Shown here: positions 43,683 to 52,389 of the stretch, piece by piece
How the letters are laid out: each line of letters begins with the position of its first letter
How positions within the stretch are numbered: position 1 is the stretch's first letter
Assembly (NCBI RefSeq): GCF_003544855.1
Contig: NZ_CP032101.1
Span: 992,001 to 1,056,000 of the forward strand
Reading direction: 5' to 3'
Origin: Malaciobacter marinus
GTDB taxonomy: Bacteria > Campylobacterota > Campylobacteria > Campylobacterales > Arcobacteraceae
Length of the DNA stretch: 64,000 nt
Program-made: the position numbers and the translations under genes
Notes under the pieces: model-generated
The model's input: only the letters and a program-made list of their open reading frames with translations
Told to the model about the DNA's origin: nothing
Database searches by the model: none

Positions 43683-45781
43683 ATGAATTAATAAAAACTA
43701 TAAAAGAAAAAACAAATTTAAAACAAGAGTACATAGAAAATATATTAAATCTTTTTGAGCAAGGATGTACAATTCCTTTTATTGCTAGATATAGAAAAGA
43801 TTTAACAGGAAATGCAAGTGATGAAACTTTAAGAGATTTCAATGATATTTATGAATATAGTAAAAAAGTTGTAGAAAAAAAAGATGATATAAAACAAAAA
43901 CTTATTCAAAAAGAGCTTTTAACTTCAAAACTTGAAGCATCAATTAATGAGGCAACAACATTAGTTGCATTAGATGATATTTACTCTATTTTTAAAACAA
44001 CAAAAAGTTCAAGAACACAAAAAGCTATTGATAATAATTTAGAGGGGTTAGCAAATATTATTTCTTGTGTAAAATATACAAAAGAAGAAGTTGAAAAAAA
44101 AGCAAAGACCTTTTTAAATGAAAATATAAAAGATACTAAAGAAGCTATTTTGGGTGCAAAAGATATTATTGCTCAAAGATATGCTGATGATATACGCTCA
44201 AAACAAGTAGTAAGAACACTTTTAGAAAATCATGCACTTTTACAAACAAAACCAACAAAAGATTATCAAGAAGATGGAGTTTATAAAAACTATAAAGAGT
44301 TTTCTCAAAAAGCCAAATATATTCCCTCTCACAGATTTTTAGCAATAAATAGAGCTGTCAATGAAAAACAATTGTCAATAAAAGTAGAAATTGATGAAGA
44401 AAGAATTATAGAGAATATACAAAAGTTTAAGATTCCAAAAGATGCAAATAGTTCAAGTATTTATCTACTTGAGGGATTAGTTGATGGTTTAAAAAGATTG
44501 CTACTTCCTAGTTTAAAAAGAGAACTTATAACAAATATAAAAGAAAAAGCAAGCAATGAAGCAATAAATCTTTTTGGAAAAAATTTACATCAACTTTTAA
44601 TTACTCCACCTGTTGTAAATAGAGTTATACTTGGAGTTGACCCTGGATATAAAACAGGTTGTAAATTGGCTGTTATTGATGAAAATGCAAACTATTTAGA
44701 CTCAAATGTTATATATCCAACAAAGCCAAAAGAAGATTATAATAATTCTAGTAAGATTGTTTCTGATTTAATTAAAAAGTATAAAATCAATGCCATAGCA
44801 ATTGGTAATGGTACTGCTTCAAATGAAACAGCAAGTTTTTTCTCAAAGTTTATAAAAGAGAATAATTTAGATTTAAAGTTTGCAGTTGTAAGTGAGATTG
44901 GTGCATCTGTTTATTCTGCTTCAAAGATTGCAACTATTGAGTATCCTAATTTAGATGTTACAACAAGAGGTGCTATTTCAATTGCTAGTAGATTAAGAGA
45001 TCCTTTATCTGCACTTGTGAAAATTGATGCAAAATCACTTGGAGTAGGGCAATATCAACATGATGTAAATCAAACAAAACTTGAGAAAAAGTTAAATGAA
45101 GTTACTGAAGATTTGGTAAATAAAGTAGGAGTTGATATAAACTCTGCTTCTTATAAGTTATTGTCATTTGTATCAGGTATTTCTGAAAAATTAGCTTTAA
45201 ATATTGTTTCATATAGAGATAAAAACAAAAACTTCAAAACAAAAAGTGACTTATTAAAAGTAAGTGGAATTGGAGCAAAGGTTTATGAACAAGCAGTTGG
45301 ATTTTTAAGAATAAAAGATGGTTCTTCCATTTTAGATAATACTGCAATTCATCCTGAAAATTATGAGTTAGCAAATCAACTTTTAAAATATAAAGATTTA
45401 AATAATATAAATAAAGAAGAAGTTTGTAATAAATTTGAAATTTCAAAAACTGTTTATGAAGATGTAATAAGTGAACTTTTAAAACCAGGCTTTGATATTA
45501 GAGAAGAGTTACCTCAAACTGTATTTAGAGATGATGAGCTTAGTTTAGAGTCTTTAAAACTTGATGATGAACTTTGTGGGGTAGTGAGAAATCTAACTGA
45601 TTTTGGAGCTTTTGTTGATGTTGGATTGAAAAATGATGCAATGATACATATTTCTAAAATGAGTGAGAAAAGAGTAAATCATCCAATGGAAGTTTTATCA
45701 ATAAATCAATTTTTATCAAGACTTAAAGTTATTGATATTGATATAAAAAGACAAAAAGTAGCTTTAAGTATGATGATTTAA
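43679..45781 (+). CDS. tex: Tex-family RNA-binding transcription accessory protein
   Basis: A 700-residue protein close to the usual Tex length. The N-terminal helical region has CTIPFIARYRKDLTGNASDE (about residues 22-41), followed by the YqgF-like fold with GVDPGYKTGCKLAVID (about 319-334), helix-hairpin-helix repeats (LLKVSGIGAKVYEQA, about 527) and a C-terminal S1 domain (GVVRNLTDFGAFVDVGLKND, then MIHISKMS). Tex binds nucleic acid and assists transcription and RNA turnover. Start is TTG with AGGA eight bases upstream and overlaps the preceding gene, so it is part of that operon. Confidence 0.95.
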   Translation: MNELIKTIKEKTNLKQEYIENILNLFEQGCTIPFIARYRKDLTGNASDETLRDFNDIYEYSKKVVEKKDDIKQKLIQKELLTSKLEASINEATTLVALDDIYSIFKTTKSSRTQKAIDNNLEGLANIISCVKYTKEEVEKKAKTFLNENIKDTKEAILGAKDIIAQRYADDIRSKQVVRTLLENHALLQTKPTKDYQEDGVYKNYKEFSQKAKYIPSHRFLAINRAVNEKQLSIKVEIDEERIIENIQKFKIPKDANSSSIYLLEGLVDGLKRLLLPSLKRELITNIKEKASNEAINLFGKNLHQLLITPPVVNRVILGVDPGYKTGCKLAVIDENANYLDSNVIYPTKPKEDYNNSSKIVSDLIKKYKINAIAIGNGTASNETASFFSKFIKENNLDLKFAVVSEIGASVYSASKIATIEYPNLDVTTRGAISIASRLRDPLSALVKIDAKSLGVGQYQHDVNQTKLEKKLNEVTEDLVNKVGVDINSASYKLLSFVSGISEKLALNIVSYRDKNKNFKTKSDLLKVSGIGAKVYEQAVGFLRIKDGSSILDNTAIHPENYELANQLLKYKDLNNINKEEVCNKFEISKTVYEDVISELLKPGFDIREELPQTVFRDDELSLESLKLDDELCGVVRNLTDFGAFVDVGLKNDAMIHISKMSEKRVNHPMEVLSINQFLSRLKVIDIDIKRQKVALSMMI

Positions 45782-45782
45782 A

Positions 45783-45810
45783 TAACTAAGAGAGAAAACT
45801 CTCTTAGTTA
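45783..45810. terminator. Bidirectional terminator between tex and the EF-hand gene
   Basis: TAACTAAGAGAG and CTCTCTTAGTTA form a perfect 12-bp stem with an AAAA loop. The right arm carries the stop codon of the EF-hand gene; T- and A-rich flanks occur on both sides. Confidence 0.8.
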
Positions 45811-46262
45811 TTTAAACCTCTTCCTTGACCATTGTTCATGCCTTGACCTCGATTCATTCCTTGACCATTGTTCATGCCTTGACCTCGATTCATTCCTTGA
45901 CCATTGTTCATGCCTTGACCTCGATTCATTCCTTGACCATTGTTCATGCCTTTATTGTTCATTCTCGTTGACATTTTATTTAATTGATAACTTTGTAACT
46001 CTTGTGTTGTTATTTTTTTATCACCATTTTTATCAATGTCTTCAAAACTTGGAGCATTTTGTGCATTTCTCATAGGCATATTTTGATTAGCTTTTTGAGT
46101 CATTCTTTCAGCTCTTACATCATAAAACTCTTTTGAAGTTATTTCTCCATCAGAATTTTGATCATATGAGTTAAAAGGAATTGGCCCTCTATTTGGAAAA
46201 TTTTGGGCAACAAGTAGCGTACATGTAGCTATAGATAATATAGCAATTTTAAAAGTTTTCAT
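45804..46262 (-). CDS. Secreted EF-hand protein with Asn/Gly/Gln-rich repeats
   Basis: A 152-residue protein with an N-terminal signal peptide (residues 1-20). Two EF-hand loops follow: DQNSDGEITSKEF (about 35-47) and DKNGDKKITTQEL (about 77-89), both with acidic positions for Ca2+. Residues from about 103 are low-complexity repeats of the 12-mer NNGQGMNRGQGM encoded by perfect 36-bp DNA repeats. It is probably periplasmic and calcium-binding. AAAGGA precedes the ATG. The repeat number may vary between strains. Confidence 0.8.
   Translation of the reverse strand: MKTFKIAILSIATCTLLVAQNFPNRGPIPFNSYDQNSDGEITSKEFYDVRAERMTQKANQNMPMRNAQNAPSFEDIDKNGDKKITTQELQSYQLNKMSTRMNNKGMNNGQGMNRGQGMNNGQGMNRGQGMNNGQGMNRGQGMNNGQGRGLNN
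45823..45951. repeat. 36-bp tandem repeat within the EF-hand gene
   Basis: Three exact 36-bp copies (45823-45858, 45859-45894, 45895-45930) and a partial fourth (to about 45951). The unit is a multiple of three, so copy-number change keeps the reading frame. The perfect DNA identity points to recent expansion. Confidence 0.9.
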
Positions 46263-46325
46263 CGCTTTTCCTTTTTTTAATCTTACTGAAATTATAACAT
46301 TGAAATTTTAATGAATATTTAATAT

Positions 46326-46844
46326 TTAAGTCATATATAAGTAAATAGGAGTTTTAAATAGGTCATTTGCATATAGTTTATCTCTATACTTTATATTAAA
46401 AAAAGAAAAAGTATTACTAATAATTGTAGTGTTAATTGAGTCTTCAAATAGCTTATCTTCGAGCTTTTTCATCCCTTTAAAGTATAAATAACAAACTAAA
46501 GTTGCATTTTTCAAATCTTGTTTTAAAAAATCTTTTTTATAAAAATGAAGATTTTCTAATCTTAATAGTTTTTTTAGAAAAATAGAGATTAACCATGGGA
46601 AAAATGATAATTCATAGCCAATTATTTTTCTATTTGGAAGATTTGAAGCCAAAAAAATTGCTAAACTTCCAAAGCCAGAGCCTAAATCAATAATAGTTTT
46701 ATTTTCTGTTTTCTTTACATAGTCTAAGATTATTTTATGTGAAGCTTTTGAACTTGGCATGGGAGAAATCCCAATTTTTAATGAAGAAATCACAATAGCA
46801 CAAACAATTATAAGTAAAAAAATTAGTAAATAAAACTCAAACAT
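46326..46844 (-). CDS. Membrane-anchored class I SAM methyltransferase-like protein
   Basis: A 172-residue protein with an N-terminal membrane helix (about residues 3-25) followed by a short Rossmann-type methyltransferase: motif I is IIDLGSGFGSLAIFLA (about 50-65), then IIGYELSFFPWL (motif II region) and a short C-terminal part. The substrate-recognition portion is small. The substrate is unknown; similar short membrane-tethered methyltransferases are common in Campylobacterota and may act on proteins or lipids. The ribosome site is weak. Confidence 0.75.
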   Translation of the reverse strand: MFEFYLLIFLLIIVCAIVISSLKIGISPMPSSKASHKIILDYVKKTENKTIIDLGSGFGSLAIFLASNLPNRKIIGYELSFFPWLISIFLKKLLRLENLHFYKKDFLKQDLKNATLVCYLYFKGMKKLEDKLFEDSINTTIISNTFSFFNIKYRDKLYANDLFKTPIYLYMT

Positions 46845-46883
46845 AAGTTTATTTTACATTGAGCAAACTTAAAAGTTCACTCT

Positions 46884-47645
46884 TTAAAGTTCAGTACTTA
46901 CTTCATGACCAGCAAGTGCTGCACCTACTGCTCCAGCTAATTGAGGGTGTTTTGATGCAATTACTTCTTTATCTAATTTTAAAGCTACTAAATGTAATAA
47001 AAAAGGATTTAATGCTCCTCCTCCTGAAAATATAATCTTATCACTTTTTATTGCAAATTTCCTTGCCATTGAAGCAAGTCTTGATGCAATTGATTCATGA
47101 ACTGCATAACAAATGTTTGAAGCACTCTCTTTTTTTGCTATGAGTGAGATTACTTCAGATTCTGCAAAAACTGCACACATACTTGAAATAGTTAATTCTT
47201 TTGTTGCTTCAAATCCTATTTTTGAAAACTCTTCTAGTTCTAAACCCATTCTGTTTGAAGCAATTTCTAAAAATTTTCCAGTTCCTGCTGCGCATTTATC
47301 ATTCATCTTAAAATCAATAAAACCACCAGTTAAATCAAGTTTTATTACTTTACTATCTTGACCTCCTAAATCAATAACCATATCTGCATCATTTTGAAAA
47401 TAGTGTGCTGCTTTCGCGTGGGCTTTTATTTCACTAATTATTGGGCAATCAAAAAGTTCTTGAACCATATGTCTTCCATACCCTGTGGATACTAACATTT
47501 CAACATTTTTATCTTTAAGATATTCTTGAACTATTTCATCTTGATTTACAATGGTTGGTATGGTTTTTGTATCTATTATATTTTTTTGTTCATCAAGTCC
47601 ACATATTTTTGTATATGTGGACCCTATATCTACTCCCCAGTACAT
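46884..47645 (-). CDS. ATP-driven activase of a 2-hydroxyacyl-CoA dehydratase/DCCP-type reductase
   Basis: A 253-residue ASKHA-fold ATPase (BadF/HgdC family). GVDIGSTYTKICGLD (residues 4-18) is the phosphate-1 loop, VIDLGGQDSKVI the second, and DKCAAGTGKFLE and SSMCAVFAESEV supply the two cysteines that in the homodimer hold one bridging [4Fe-4S] cluster. ATP hydrolysis drives very-low-potential electron transfer to the partner iron-sulfur protein. Its ATG follows the stop of that partner gene directly, so the two are a coupled pair. Confidence 0.93.
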   Translation of the reverse strand: MYWGVDIGSTYTKICGLDEQKNIIDTKTIPTIVNQDEIVQEYLKDKNVEMLVSTGYGRHMVQELFDCPIISEIKAHAKAAHYFQNDADMVIDLGGQDSKVIKLDLTGGFIDFKMNDKCAAGTGKFLEIASNRMGLELEEFSKIGFEATKELTISSMCAVFAESEVISLIAKKESASNICYAVHESIASRLASMARKFAIKSDKIIFSGGGALNPFLLHLVALKLDKEVIASKHPQLAGAVGAALAGHEVSTEL

Positions 47646-48971
47646 TTAGTTTTGTTTCTTTTTAAAAGCAGCAGCTTCTTTTTTAAAATTAATACTTTCT
47701 AAAAATGCTTCAACTCTTGTTTTTATTTGCCCTGCATCTTCTGGTGAATAATCAGATTCAATTACCAAACATGGAATTCCTTCTTTTTCAAGTGCTTGTG
47801 TAACCAAATGAGCTTCAACATTATATGTATGACAAAATGATAAAGTATAATAAATTACTCCATTTGCTTGTCTATCTTTATACATTTGTAAGATTTTATC
47901 AATTCTTGGTGCATTAGGTGTAAAACATGCACAATCAACTGCACTATATTTATCAAGTAGCTTTTGCATTAATTCATCTTCATTATTTACATCATCTAAA
48001 TTTACATTATCTTTATAATATCTATGTCCAATACATGATTCTTCATTTACAATTGCCCCTCCACTTGTTTCAACTGCTGTGTGAAGTTTCCAGTTTGGTG
48101 GTGCAAAAGGAGTCCCTAATACCATAAGTCTTGGTGTATCTTCTTCAAATACACTAATTTTTTCTTCAACTCTTTTTTCTAATTCATCGCAAAGTTCATT
48201 TACTTTTTTAGTATATCTAACAGGATCATCTAAAAATCCCATTTGAGTAACAAATAAACCATCTTTTCCACTTATTGGAATTACATCTTTATTCATACTT
48301 CTTAATCTATCTAATCTTTGTAAAGCTTCTCTTTTTTCATTTACTATCTTAGTTCCTTTTTTCATTTGTTCTAATGATAGTTTTTCTCCTGTTATACTTT
48401 CAATATGTTCTTTAAACTCAAAAAGTTCTTCTTTCCAAAGTTTTAAATCTTTTTCTCTTTTCATATGTGGGATATTCATAACTTTTACAGGGTGATGTTT
48501 ATTTAAAATTTCCCAAGTTTTTTTCTTTGCCTCACATGTTGTTTCTCCATAGATAAAATCAGAAGATTGAGTATAAGCACATGTTTTTTGAAGTTTAAAT
48601 CCATGGGCAGATTTAATTAATGGACAAATATTTCTAGGAAGTTCAGTCTCTGCATCGGCAATTGTAGCAGGACTTCCCCCACATAAACCAAAACATGCTC
48701 CTCCTGAACCCACAATAATTTCTTCAGGAACAAAAATACAAAATGCTCCAATTGCAGGTTTTTTATTTTTTCTTAATTCATTTATTTCTGCTATTCTTTG
48801 ACCTTGCATTTCACTCATAAACCAATCAAAATATTTCATTGCTTCTGGTCTATTTTTTTGTGTCATAAATTGTGCTTTGTATGATTCAAGACCCATTTCC
48901 ATCATTTTTGCATGTCTATCAACATCTACACCAATATCTTTTAATAGGCTTCTATGTTCTTGTACACCCAT
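47646..48971 (-). CDS. 2-hydroxyacyl-CoA dehydratase-family/double-cubane-cluster-like iron-sulfur protein
   Basis: A 441-residue protein of the HgdB/BcrC fold. Cysteines with family context: GGACFGLCGGS (about residues 90-100), RNICPLIKSAHGF, and SDFIYGETTCEAKKKTWE with a Cys before Glu-Ala-Lys. It has a single polypeptide and one dedicated activase, as in double-cubane-cluster proteins (studied in Carboxydothermus; E. coli YjiM/YjiL appear to be relatives) rather than the two-subunit hydroxyglutaryl-CoA dehydratases. It would perform ATP-dependent low-potential reduction; the natural substrate is unknown. AAAGGT precedes the ATG. It is divergent from the DUF711 gene. Confidence 0.85.
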   Translation of the reverse strand: MGVQEHRSLLKDIGVDVDRHAKMMEMGLESYKAQFMTQKNRPEAMKYFDWFMSEMQGQRIAEINELRKNKKPAIGAFCIFVPEEIIVGSGGACFGLCGGSPATIADAETELPRNICPLIKSAHGFKLQKTCAYTQSSDFIYGETTCEAKKKTWEILNKHHPVKVMNIPHMKREKDLKLWKEELFEFKEHIESITGEKLSLEQMKKGTKIVNEKREALQRLDRLRSMNKDVIPISGKDGLFVTQMGFLDDPVRYTKKVNELCDELEKRVEEKISVFEEDTPRLMVLGTPFAPPNWKLHTAVETSGGAIVNEESCIGHRYYKDNVNLDDVNNEDELMQKLLDKYSAVDCACFTPNAPRIDKILQMYKDRQANGVIYYTLSFCHTYNVEAHLVTQALEKEGIPCLVIESDYSPEDAGQIKTRVEAFLESINFKKEAAAFKKKQN

Positions 48972-49061
48972 AATAATTACCTTTTATATGTTTGCTGTTT
49001 TAAGTAGAATTTTTTACATGTAGAATAAAGCTAAGTAGTTTTGTAGTGCTTAATCATGTAT

Positions 49062-49077
49062 GTCTATAACCATAGAC
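49062..49077. promoter_or_regulatory. Palindrome between the divergent DCCP and DUF711 genes
   Basis: GTCTAT-AACC-ATAGAC, a perfect 6-bp inverted repeat with a 4-base centre, 90 bases from the DCCP-like gene start and 129 from the DUF711 start. A candidate regulator site; the regulator is not identified. Confidence 0.35.
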
Positions 49078-49205
49078 CTAATATACAGCTTTGCTTAAAA
49101 TTATAATATAATTTACTTAATAAAGTATTAAAAAAGTTTACAAACAAGCAATATCTGGATTGATTATTTTTTATTTCTTTGCTAATATTTTGCAAAAGGA
49201 TAAAG

Positions 49206-50435
49206 ATGAATTATAAAAACAAACAATTATGCAAAATTAGGACGATAACAACATTTTTAACTTTAAAAAAAGATAAAAATAACTGGGAAGAAAAGATAGA
49301 AAAAGCTTGTTATTTTTGTGATAGATTAAGTGAAAAATTCAATAAGATTGATTATGAAGTTCAATCAATAAGAATTGTTACAAATGCATTTGAAGAGTAT
49401 TTGAATATAAACAATATAGAAGAAGCAAAAGAAGATTTAGCATATATATCTTCACTTTTAAATAAATATTCAAATGAAAATTTAAGAATAAGATTTGCTA
49501 TTGGTGAAGCAAAAACAAAAGAACAAATTGAAATGTTACCTGATTTGATAGCTTCATATGGTGACTTGTGCAATGCTTGTGTAAATATAAAAAAAGATGA
49601 ATTTGATATTTTAGATAATGCAACTATTTTGCACTGTGCAAAAGCTGTTAAAAAGATTTCACAAATAACACCAAGAGGTGAGGGTAATTTTAATTTTACA
49701 GTAAATTTCAACTGTAAACCATTTATTCCTTATTTTCCAGCTTCATACCATGAAAGCTTTTTAGAGGATTCATATGTTATAGGTTTTGAAACACCAGATT
49801 TATTAGTAAATGTTTTAAGCAAATGCAATGAATCAAATAGTAAAAAAACACATCAAGAAAAATTTAAAGAGTATTATGAAGTTTTAAATACAGCATTACA
49901 GTATCATGTTGATAATATAAATGAAGTAATAAATAGTTTTGATAATAGTGATTTTAAATTTGTAGGAATTGATAGTTCAGCAGCACCATCTAAAAACTGC
50001 TCTTCAATGGCAAGTGTTTATGAGTTATTAGGTGTTGAGTATTTTGGTGCAGCAGGAAGTGTAGAGGCTTCTTCTTTACTTACAAAGGTTTTTAAAAGTA
50101 TAAAAAATGTGCCATTAGTGGGATTTTCAGGATTAATGCTTGCGGTTATTGAAGATTTAGGTTTAGCAGCTGGAACTAAAAGAAAAGATTATGATATTAG
50201 AACACTACTTACAAATAGTGCTGTTTGTGGAATAGGACTTGATACTGTACCAATTGAAGGAGATACTTCTATTGAAAAAATCGCTTTAATTATGCAAGAT
50301 ACTGGAACTATGGCATTTAGGTTAAATAAACCGTTGACTGTAAGACTTTTTCCTTATCCTAATTTAAAACAAGGTGATATTACATCTTATGAAAGCGATG
50401 ATTTATGTAATTGTGCAGTACTAAAAGTGCCATAG
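49206..50435 (+). CDS. DUF711 (UPF0210) family protein
   Basis: About 409 residues, cytosolic. It shows the family pattern: KIRTITTFLTL at the N-terminus, a FVGIDSSAAPSKNCSSMASVYE block (about residues 250-270) and GIGLDTVPIEGDTSIEKIA (about 345-363). Structures of relatives resemble a pyruvate-formate-lyase-like barrel without known catalysis. I start at ATG 49206, since AAAGGA lies 7 bases upstream, rather than at an in-frame TTG at 49179. It is divergent from the double-cubane pair and may share its control region. A hairpin at 50434 ends the gene. Confidence 0.82.
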   Translation: MNYKNKQLCKIRTITTFLTLKKDKNNWEEKIEKACYFCDRLSEKFNKIDYEVQSIRIVTNAFEEYLNINNIEEAKEDLAYISSLLNKYSNENLRIRFAIGEAKTKEQIEMLPDLIASYGDLCNACVNIKKDEFDILDNATILHCAKAVKKISQITPRGEGNFNFTVNFNCKPFIPYFPASYHESFLEDSYVIGFETPDLLVNVLSKCNESNSKKTHQEKFKEYYEVLNTALQYHVDNINEVINSFDNSDFKFVGIDSSAAPSKNCSSMASVYELLGVEYFGAAGSVEASSLLTKVFKSIKNVPLVGFSGLMLAVIEDLGLAAGTKRKDYDIRTLLTNSAVCGIGLDTVPIEGDTSIEKIALIMQDTGTMAFRLNKPLTVRLFPYPNLKQGDITSYESDDLCNCAVLKVP

Positions 50436-50457
50436 AACTAAGAAAATTCTTAGTTCT
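50434..50457. terminator. Hairpin shared by DUF711 and the zinc-ribbon membrane gene
   Basis: AGAACTAAGAA and TTCTTAGTTCT form an 11-bp perfect stem with a minimal AA loop. It covers the DUF711 stop and the end of the facing gene. Confidence 0.65.
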
Positions 50458-50857
50458 CTTGTAAATAAAACTTATGTTCTTTATTGTTTTTACAAATTAC
50501 AAATTGATCATTTAGTTTTTTTACAACCTTTAATTCCCCTTGACATTTAGGACAAGAGCCTTTAAGTTTTGTTATATATAAATCACCTGCATTTGAACAC
50601 TCTATATTGTATTTACCAATATATAAAATTCTATTTTTTATCAAAATTAGAGTAAAGCTTAATAAAACTAAAGGAATTATTCCTAAAACTAAAGGTGTAT
50701 TGCTTCTTGTTTCATAATACAAAGATACAAAATATATTAAAAAAGCAACAAGAATTAAAACAACTCTTGTTATTTTTAGTTGCTTTCCAAAGATTTTTAT
50801 AGGTTTCTCAATCTCTCTTATTAATTTAACTTTTTCATTTTTTTTCATATGTCTCAC
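50450..50857 (-). CDS. Two-helix membrane protein with C-terminal zinc-ribbon-like cysteines
   Basis: About 135 residues. Two membrane helices (about 30-48 and 55-75) are followed by a cytosolic tail with CPKC (near residue 108) and a further Cys plus His (ICKNNKEH) that could bind a metal. I do not recognise the family. The start is either GTG 50857 or ATG 50848 three codons later; an AGTGAG before the ATG and an AGGA before the GTG are both plausible. Confidence 0.6.
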   Translation of the reverse strand: MRHMKKNEKVKLIREIEKPIKIFGKQLKITRVVLILVAFLIYFVSLYYETRSNTPLVLGIIPLVLLSFTLILIKNRILYIGKYNIECSNAGDLYITKLKGSCPKCQGELKVVKKLNDQFVICKNNKEHKFYLQEN

Positions 50858-50926
50858 TTTTTATTTTCCTAATGATACAAAATTAGTTTTTAACTATTTA
50901 TTATCTCCACACATACTACACAAAAA

Positions 50927-50937
50927 TTTGATAAAAT
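50927..50937 (+). promoter_or_regulatory. -10 promoter element of the CGTC DsbA-like gene
   Basis: TTTGATAAAAT, one base from the TTAGATAAAAT elements elsewhere in the window and fitting gnTAnAAT. The ATG is 26 bases downstream. Confidence 0.55.
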
Positions 50938-50962
50938 ATATAAATTTTATATGGAGTTTTGT

Positions 50963-51607
50963 ATGCAAAATAAAAAGATTGTATTTATTGCAATAATTAG
51001 TATAGTGGTCGTATTTATAGCAGGAGCATATATTTACAAACAAAATGAATCTGCAAGTTATAATGCTATGCTTGAACAAAAAGCTAGTAATTTACAAAAA
51101 GAGCACTCAATTGTTTTAGGAAAAAAAGAAGCAAAAGTTCAACTTGTAGAGTTTTTTGATCCTGCTTGTGGTACTTGTGCACAGTTTCACCCTTATGTAA
51201 AAAAGATAATGAAAGAAAATGAAGGTGATATAAAACTAGTTTTAAGATATGCACCTTTTCATGAAAACTCAGATTTTGCAGTAAGAGTATTAGAAGCTTC
51301 TAGAAAACAAGATAAGTTTATGGATACTTTAGAGTTTATGTTTGCAACTCAAAAGTATTGGATAGAACATCATGTTGTAAATCCTAAGATGTTATGGAGA
51401 ATTTTGCCAAAAGCTGGTCTTGATATGGAAAAACTTTCTGCTGATATTGAAAATGATTCACAAAAAGTTACAGATATAATAAACCAAGATTTAAATGATG
51501 CAAAAGAATTAGGAGCAACAAAGACTCCATCTTATTTTGTAAATGGAAAACCACTTGAGACTTTTGGTCTTGATAATCTAATGAATTTAATAAAATCAGA
51601 GTTATAA
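50963..51607 (+). CDS. DsbA-family thiol oxidoreductase, CGTC active site
   Basis: A 214-residue periplasmic protein tethered or exported by an N-terminal helix (about residues 5-24). The thioredoxin-fold active site is CGTC in FFDPACGTCAQFH (about 66-78), and the cis-Pro loop is TKTPSYFVNGKPL. Length and insertions match DsbA/thioredoxin_4 proteins. It is a paralogue of the CPPC protein at 62428, with matching blocks LDMEKL and FVNGKPLET, but lies far from dsbB. GGAG six bases before ATG 50963 fixes the start; an ATG four codons earlier overlaps that site. A terminator follows. Confidence 0.88.
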   Translation: MQNKKIVFIAIISIVVVFIAGAYIYKQNESASYNAMLEQKASNLQKEHSIVLGKKEAKVQLVEFFDPACGTCAQFHPYVKKIMKENEGDIKLVLRYAPFHENSDFAVRVLEASRKQDKFMDTLEFMFATQKYWIEHHVVNPKMLWRILPKAGLDMEKLSADIENDSQKVTDIINQDLNDAKELGATKTPSYFVNGKPLETFGLDNLMNLIKSEL

Positions 51608-51632
51608 AAGAGAATTATTTTTCTCTTTTATA
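51603..51632. terminator. Bidirectional hairpin after the DsbA-like gene
   Basis: TATAAAAGAGAA and TTCTCTTTTATA form a perfect 12-bp stem with a 6-base loop. It overlaps the stop of the DsbA-like gene and the last codons of the facing membrane protein gene. Confidence 0.7.
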
Positions 51633-52280
51633 TAATTTATTTTTTATTTTTAAAATTAAAGTTGTCACTACAATTAACAAAAGTATTATCCATACATATC
51701 TAGTATCAAATGCCAACAAAAACTCAATAATCTCATTTAGAAAAAATCCCCATAGTGTTATAGCAATAATAGTTGATATAAATACAATTGCCATAATTGT
51801 ATAGTGCTTTAAACCTATTAAGTAGCCAATAATAGCACCAACAATTGGTCCTGTCATCCAAAAAGGAATAAAAACAAAAACAAAAAGTCCTATTTTACCG
51901 TATTTTTCAAATTTATCTTGATGTCGTTTTTTCTTTTCTTGAACTTGAAAAAAGAACTCTTCTAAGGGTTTTATTTTTAGTATTCCTTTAAGACTAAATA
52001 TAAAAAGAGGATATAAACTAGTAACTAAAATAATTTCAGTTATTATATTTACTCCTATAACAGTAATATGAGGTAATTGCGAGGCATAACCTAAAGATAG
52101 TGAGGGAACACGTCCTACAAAAAGATTTGATACAACTAAACTAGTAATTTTATTTGCTAATTTTGTATCATAAAAATATGTAATTAATATAGAAATAATA
52201 AGCATAGTAGTTAAAAAAAGACTAAAGATAAAAATATTTCCTTCTTTACCTTTAAAAATAATATTATTGATTTTTCTCAT
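51615..52280 (-). CDS. Small multidrug-export-family (PF06695-like) membrane protein
   Basis: A 221-residue polytopic membrane protein with about five helices. The FIPFWMTGPIVGAIIGYLIGL segment (about residues 138-158) is the family mark. The N-terminus is basic and the loop at about 105-125 is highly charged. Despite its family name, a drug substrate has not been established for most members. The gene stands alone and converges on the DsbA-like gene through a shared hairpin. Confidence 0.72.
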   Translation of the reverse strand: MRKINNIIFKGKEGNIFIFSLFLTTMLIISILITYFYDTKLANKITSLVVSNLFVGRVPSLSLGYASQLPHITVIGVNIITEIILVTSLYPLFIFSLKGILKIKPLEEFFFQVQEKKKRHQDKFEKYGKIGLFVFVFIPFWMTGPIVGAIIGYLIGLKHYTIMAIVFISTIIAITLWGFFLNEIIEFLLAFDTRYVWIILLLIVVTTLILKIKNKLYKREK

Positions 52281-52389
52281 TTTTCCTCTTTTAAAAGTTT
52301 ATTTTATCATAAGAAAGAAAAATATTTCATTTTGAAAGAAAATCATATCTAATATTTTGATTTTAGTATAATAAAAAAAAGGAGATTAT

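Noticed and set aside
45823-45951. CRISPR-like regularly repeated 36-bp units
   Set aside because: The units are head-to-tail with no spacers and translate in frame as a protein repeat inside the EF-hand gene.
46884-48971. Glutamate fermentation through 2-hydroxyglutaryl-CoA dehydratase
   Set aside because: Only one HgdB-like subunit is present and no CoA-transferase, hydroxyglutarate dehydrogenase or decarboxylase is nearby; a double-cubane-type protein fits better.
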